Position numbers and translations under genes: made by a program | In this document: positions 39,749 to 42,555 of the stretch, piece after piece | How the letters are laid out: each line of letters begins with the position of its first letter | Numbering within the stretch: the first letter of the stretch is position 1 | Notes under the pieces: generated by a model | Database searches by the model: none | What the model was told of the DNA's origin: nothing | Seen by the model: only the letters and a program-made list of their open reading frames with translations | Source: Pedosphaera sp. | GTDB lineage: Bacteria; Verrucomicrobiota; Verrucomicrobiia; Limisphaerales; Pedosphaeraceae | Assembly (NCBI GenBank): GCA_028293325.1 | Contig: JAQGPA010000172.1 | Span: 1 to 42,555, forward strand | DNA length: 42,555 nucleotides | Reading direction: 5' to 3'

Positions 39749-42555
39749 TCAGACGGCTGGTTGCTTCAGGCGATGCGCGTCACGCGAAGCCCGCGTGATG
39801 GCCGGCGCCGGCGCCTTGCCCACAGGCTCTTTCGCCGCCGCAATGGCCACAGCCAGCGCGGAAATAGTCCGGTGCTCCAGGAGTTGCCGGGGCACGAGTT
39901 TTAGCTCAGCTTGATTCGCCCGGGCCGTGATTTGAAAAAGGTGGATTGAATCCGCCCCGAGTTCGAACAGGTTGTCTTCCACACTCACCTTGTCCAAACT
40001 GAGAACCTGTCCCCAAATATCAGCGAGCAATTCCTCGGTGGCATTTCGCGGCGCCACAAAAACCCGGTCTCGTTTCAAGCCCTTGGCGTCCGGCGCGGGC
40101 AACGCGTTGCGGTTTACTTTGCCATTCGGCGTCCGTGGCAATGATTCCATGAACTCGAACAGGGATGGCACCATGTAGTCCGGTAACTTGCCGCCCAGGT
40201 AATTGCGCAAATCGCCAATGGCTGGCGTCTCTCCCGCCACACAAGACAGGTAAGCCACCAATCGCTTTTGGCCGGGCACATCCTCGCGGGCCACGACGAC
40301 ATTCTCGCGCACTGCGGGATGCTGCCCCAGCACGGTCTCGATTTCACCCAACTCAATGCGAAAACCGCGCACTTTGACCTGGTGATCAATTCGTCCCAGA
40401 CATTCAATGGCGCCGTTCGGCAGGTAGCGCGCGAGATCGCCCGTCCGATACAACCGCGCGTTCGGCAGTGTGCTGAAAGGATCGGCAATGAATTTTTCCG
40501 CGGTCAAGTCCGGGCGATCCAGATAACCGCGCGCGAGACCATCGCCACCGATCAATAGTTCGCCCGGCACACCAATCGGCGTCGGCTGGAGATTCGGTCC
40601 CAATATATAAATTTGAGTGTTGTCGATGGGGCGGCCAATGCTGACCGGCCCTTCACCAGCCTGCAGCCGGGTGGTGGTTGACCAAATGGTTGTTTCCGTC
40701 GGGCCGTACATGTTCCAAACCGAAGCACCCTTGGTGACCAGCACATTGGCAAGTTCACGCGGGCAGGCTTCGCCACCGACAAGGATTTTCAACAGCGGGC
40801 TGCCGCGCCAACCAGCTTCCAGCAACAATCGCCAGGTGGCCGGTGTGGCCTGCATGGCTGTCGCTTTGGATTCATTGAGCAGTTTGAGCAATTGATTTCC
40901 ATCAGCCGTCGTTTCCCGGTTGGCCACCACCACGCTTGCGCCGGTGGTCAGCGGCAGGAAAATTTCCAAGCCCGCAATGTCAAAGGAGAGCGTGGTCACC
41001 GCCAGCAAAATGTCCTTGCTCGTGAGTCCGGGTTCACGGCGCATTGAATTTAAAAAGTTCACCACGGCACGGTGGGAAATTTGCACGCCCTTGGGACGAC
41101 CGGTCGAACCAGAGGTGAAAATGACATAAGCGAGGTCTTCGGCCGTGGCGGGGCTGATAAAAAGCGCGCCCGTGGTTGCCGGCACCGGAGCATCCACACA
41201 CACGACTTGAGCCTTATTGGTCGGCAACTCCGCCAGCAAGCTGCTCTGCGTGAGCAGCACCGGCATCCGGGCATCCTCAACCATATAAGCCAGTCGCTCC
41301 TTGGGGAAGGCCGGGTCCATGGGCACATAAGCGCCGCCCGCTTTCATGATGGCCAGCACGCCCACCACCATTTCCACCGAACGCTCCACACAAATGCCCG
41401 CCATGACACCGGGTTTCACGCCCAACTTCTGCAGATGAAACGCCAACTGGTCGGATTGACGGTTCAATTCGCCATACGTCAACACCTTGCCGTCACACAT
41501 CACGGCGATGGCCTGGGGATCCTTCGCCGCTTCCGCCGTCATCAAGGCATGGATGGTTTTTTCCTTCGGATACGCGACGACGGTGTTGTTCCAGTCCACC
41601 AAAATTTGTTTGCGGTCCGCCGGTCCCAGCAACGGCATTTCCGAAAGCGATTTGCCGGCATCATCGATGATGCCCTGAATCAGCGCTTCAAAATGCGCCA
41701 GCCACCGTTGAATCGTCTGACGATCAAACAAGTCGGTATTAAATTCGCACTCCACATCCAGCTCGTCTTCAGTTTGCACGAGGTTAAAAAAGATGTCGAA
41801 GTTCACGTACCGCTTGGGATTCGTGGTGCCATGAAATTTCAAACCGGTGAAGCTCAGCTTATCCAGACCGGCCTTATCGATGTTGAACATGACCGAGACG
41901 AGTGGCAGCCGGCTCATGTCGCGTGGCAGTTTCAATTTTTTTATGAGACTGCCGAAGGTGTAGTTCTGGTGGTCATACGCATCAAGGACCGCCTTTTTCA
42001 TCCGACCGGCAAAGTCCTTGAACGAAGTGCTGCCATCAAGTTGGTTCCGCATCGGCAGGAAGTTCAAACAATGGCCCAGCAATTCATTGACACCCACAAT
42101 GGATTGCCCCGCCGCCGGGACGCCCACGACTAAATCATTCTGCCCGCTCAAGCGGTACAAGAGCACATTGAACCCGGCCAACAGCGTGGCAAACAGGGTG
42201 CTCCCTTGTTGAGCGCTGGCTTTTTTCAGTTGCTTGAAACGAGCGGTGTCAATGACCCGGCTTTCCAGCGCGCCGTTGTATGTCTTGATGGCCGGACGCG
42301 GGCGATCAGTCGGCAATTCCAAGACAGGCGCCGGCTGTGCGAATTGTTCCATCCAATAGGTTTCCGCCTCGACGACTTCCGCGCTTTCCTTTTGCTCCTC
42401 CTGCAACCGGGCATATTCGCTGAATTGCATTGCTGGAGGCAGGTCCGCGCGCTTGCCGCCTAAAGCTTCGTTATAAAGCAGGCTCAGCTCAGAAGCGAAC
42501 AGGCCAAAAGTCCAGCCATCGAAAACCATGTGATGCGCAGTAATCACCATCAAAT
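39749..42555 (-). CDS. Nonribosomal peptide synthetase, C-A-T module (5' end outside window)
   Basis: The gene runs off the right edge; 934 residues are visible. It begins inside a condensation domain at HHMVFDG, with about 130 N-terminal residues or more missing. A complete adenylation domain follows (FTSGSTGRPKG, SFDIAGLEIF, NMYGPTETTIW, GELLIGGDGLARGY, YRTGDL, NGKVNR). A thiolation domain (LFELGADSIHLFQI) and a roughly 35-residue Ala/Pro-rich tail end the protein. The hand-read specificity code is D-I-L-Q-L-G-M-I-W-K, which matches codes known for glycine. The module should pass its peptidyl intermediate to the C domain of the next protein. The short tail may serve as a linker or docking element. 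Further modules, carrier-protein activation and export genes are presumably to the right. Confidence 0.92.
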   Translation of the reverse strand, partial: LMVITAHHMVFDGWTFGLFASELSLLYNEALGGKRADLPPAMQFSEYARLQEEQKESAEVVEAETYWMEQFAQPAPVLELPTDRPRPAIKTYNGALESRVIDTARFKQLKKASAQQGSTLFATLLAGFNVLLYRLSGQNDLVVGVPAAGQSIVGVNELLGHCLNFLPMRNQLDGSTSFKDFAGRMKKAVLDAYDHQNYTFGSLIKKLKLPRDMSRLPLVSVMFNIDKAGLDKLSFTGLKFHGTTNPKRYVNFDIFFNLVQTEDELDVECEFNTDLFDRQTIQRWLAHFEALIQGIIDDAGKSLSEMPLLGPADRKQILVDWNNTVVAYPKEKTIHALMTAEAAKDPQAIAVMCDGKVLTYGELNRQSDQLAFHLQKLGVKPGVMAGICVERSVEMVVGVLAIMKAGGAYVPMDPAFPKERLAYMVEDARMPVLLTQSSLLAELPTNKAQVVCVDAPVPATTGALFISPATAEDLAYVIFTSGSTGRPKGVQISHRAVVNFLNSMRREPGLTSKDILLAVTTLSFDIAGLEIFLPLTTGASVVVANRETTADGNQLLKLLNESKATAMQATPATWRLLLEAGWRGSPLLKILVGGEACPRELANVLVTKGASVWNMYGPTETTIWSTTTRLQAGEGPVSIGRPIDNTQIYILGPNLQPTPIGVPGELLIGGDGLARGYLDRPDLTAEKFIADPFSTLPNARLYRTGDLARYLPNGAIECLGRIDHQVKVRGFRIELGEIETVLGQHPAVRENVVVAREDVPGQKRLVAYLSCVAGETPAIGDLRNYLGGKLPDYMVPSLFEFMESLPRTPNGKVNRNALPAPDAKGLKRDRVFVAPRNATEELLADIWGQVLSLDKVSVEDNLFELGADSIHLFQITARANQAELKLVPRQLLEHRTISALAVAIAAAKEPVGKAPAPAITRASRDAHRLKQPAV

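Noticed and set aside
41072..42133. 353-residue plus-strand frame within the NRPS gene
   Set aside because: It is the antisense shadow of a well-conserved NRPS module. The translation is His/Arg/Gln-rich without recognisable motifs.

Overview
The window is a gene-dense bacterial chromosome segment of moderately high GC. It most resembles a soil or freshwater member of the Verrucomicrobiota (Pedosphaera/Limisphaerales type). That placement is an inference from four things: a C4 zinc-ribbon coiled-coil protein of the PVC/chlamydial CdsZ type, two tandem divergent UvrA paralogs, a secreted LamG protein ending in an FSRRFYR-type tail that I associate with that group, and few clear Shine-Dalgarno sites. 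No 16S rRNA gene is present to confirm it.

Layout. 1-6.7 kb: two divergent uvrA paralogs in tandem, with a small HMA metal-binding protein on the opposite strand between them and a Uma2-type nuclease-fold gene overlapping the end of the second. 6.7-10.4 kb: smc on the minus strand. 10.7-12.3 kb: a secreted GHL10-type glycoside hydrolase. 12.3-13.4 kb, minus strand: a receiver-only response regulator, a tiny membrane protein and the RNase P RNA gene rnpB with a good promoter. 13.6-16.6 kb: a small lipoprotein, then on the minus strand an FAD oxidoreductase that may be acquired, a small hypothetical protein and the zinc-ribbon protein. 16.7-31.0 kb: all genes on the plus strand. In order these are a HEAT-repeat protein, an HtrA/Deg protease, phosphate acetyltransferase beside a separate gene for its usual P-loop/DRTGG regulatory half, hisC, argA, an L,D-transpeptidase, a CxxC membrane protein with an outer-membrane barrel, two palindromic elements, an EXORDIUM-like protein, proA and a conserved hypothetical protein. 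31.1-31.4 kb: an initiator tRNA gene with its terminator, then a decayed partial copy of both. 31.5-32.9 kb: a membrane-anchored PAF-acetylhydrolase-like lipase. 32.9-42.6 kb, minus strand: the 3' end of a nonribosomal peptide synthetase locus and a secreted gingipain-fold/Fn3/LamG protein.

How they work together. Most of the window is housekeeping: DNA repair, chromosome segregation, RNase P, initiator tRNA, acetyl-phosphate, His/Arg/Pro synthesis and envelope quality control. The main accessory system is the NRPS. Its two visible modules read C-A-T then C-A-T-TE, and hand-read specificity codes suggest Gly then Val (or a similar aliphatic residue). The terminal thioesterase has Cys in place of the usual Ser nucleophile. 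Upstream modules lie beyond the right edge.

Limits: all domain calls come from reading translations and recognising motifs. No database search or folding program was run, and residue numbers were counted by hand.
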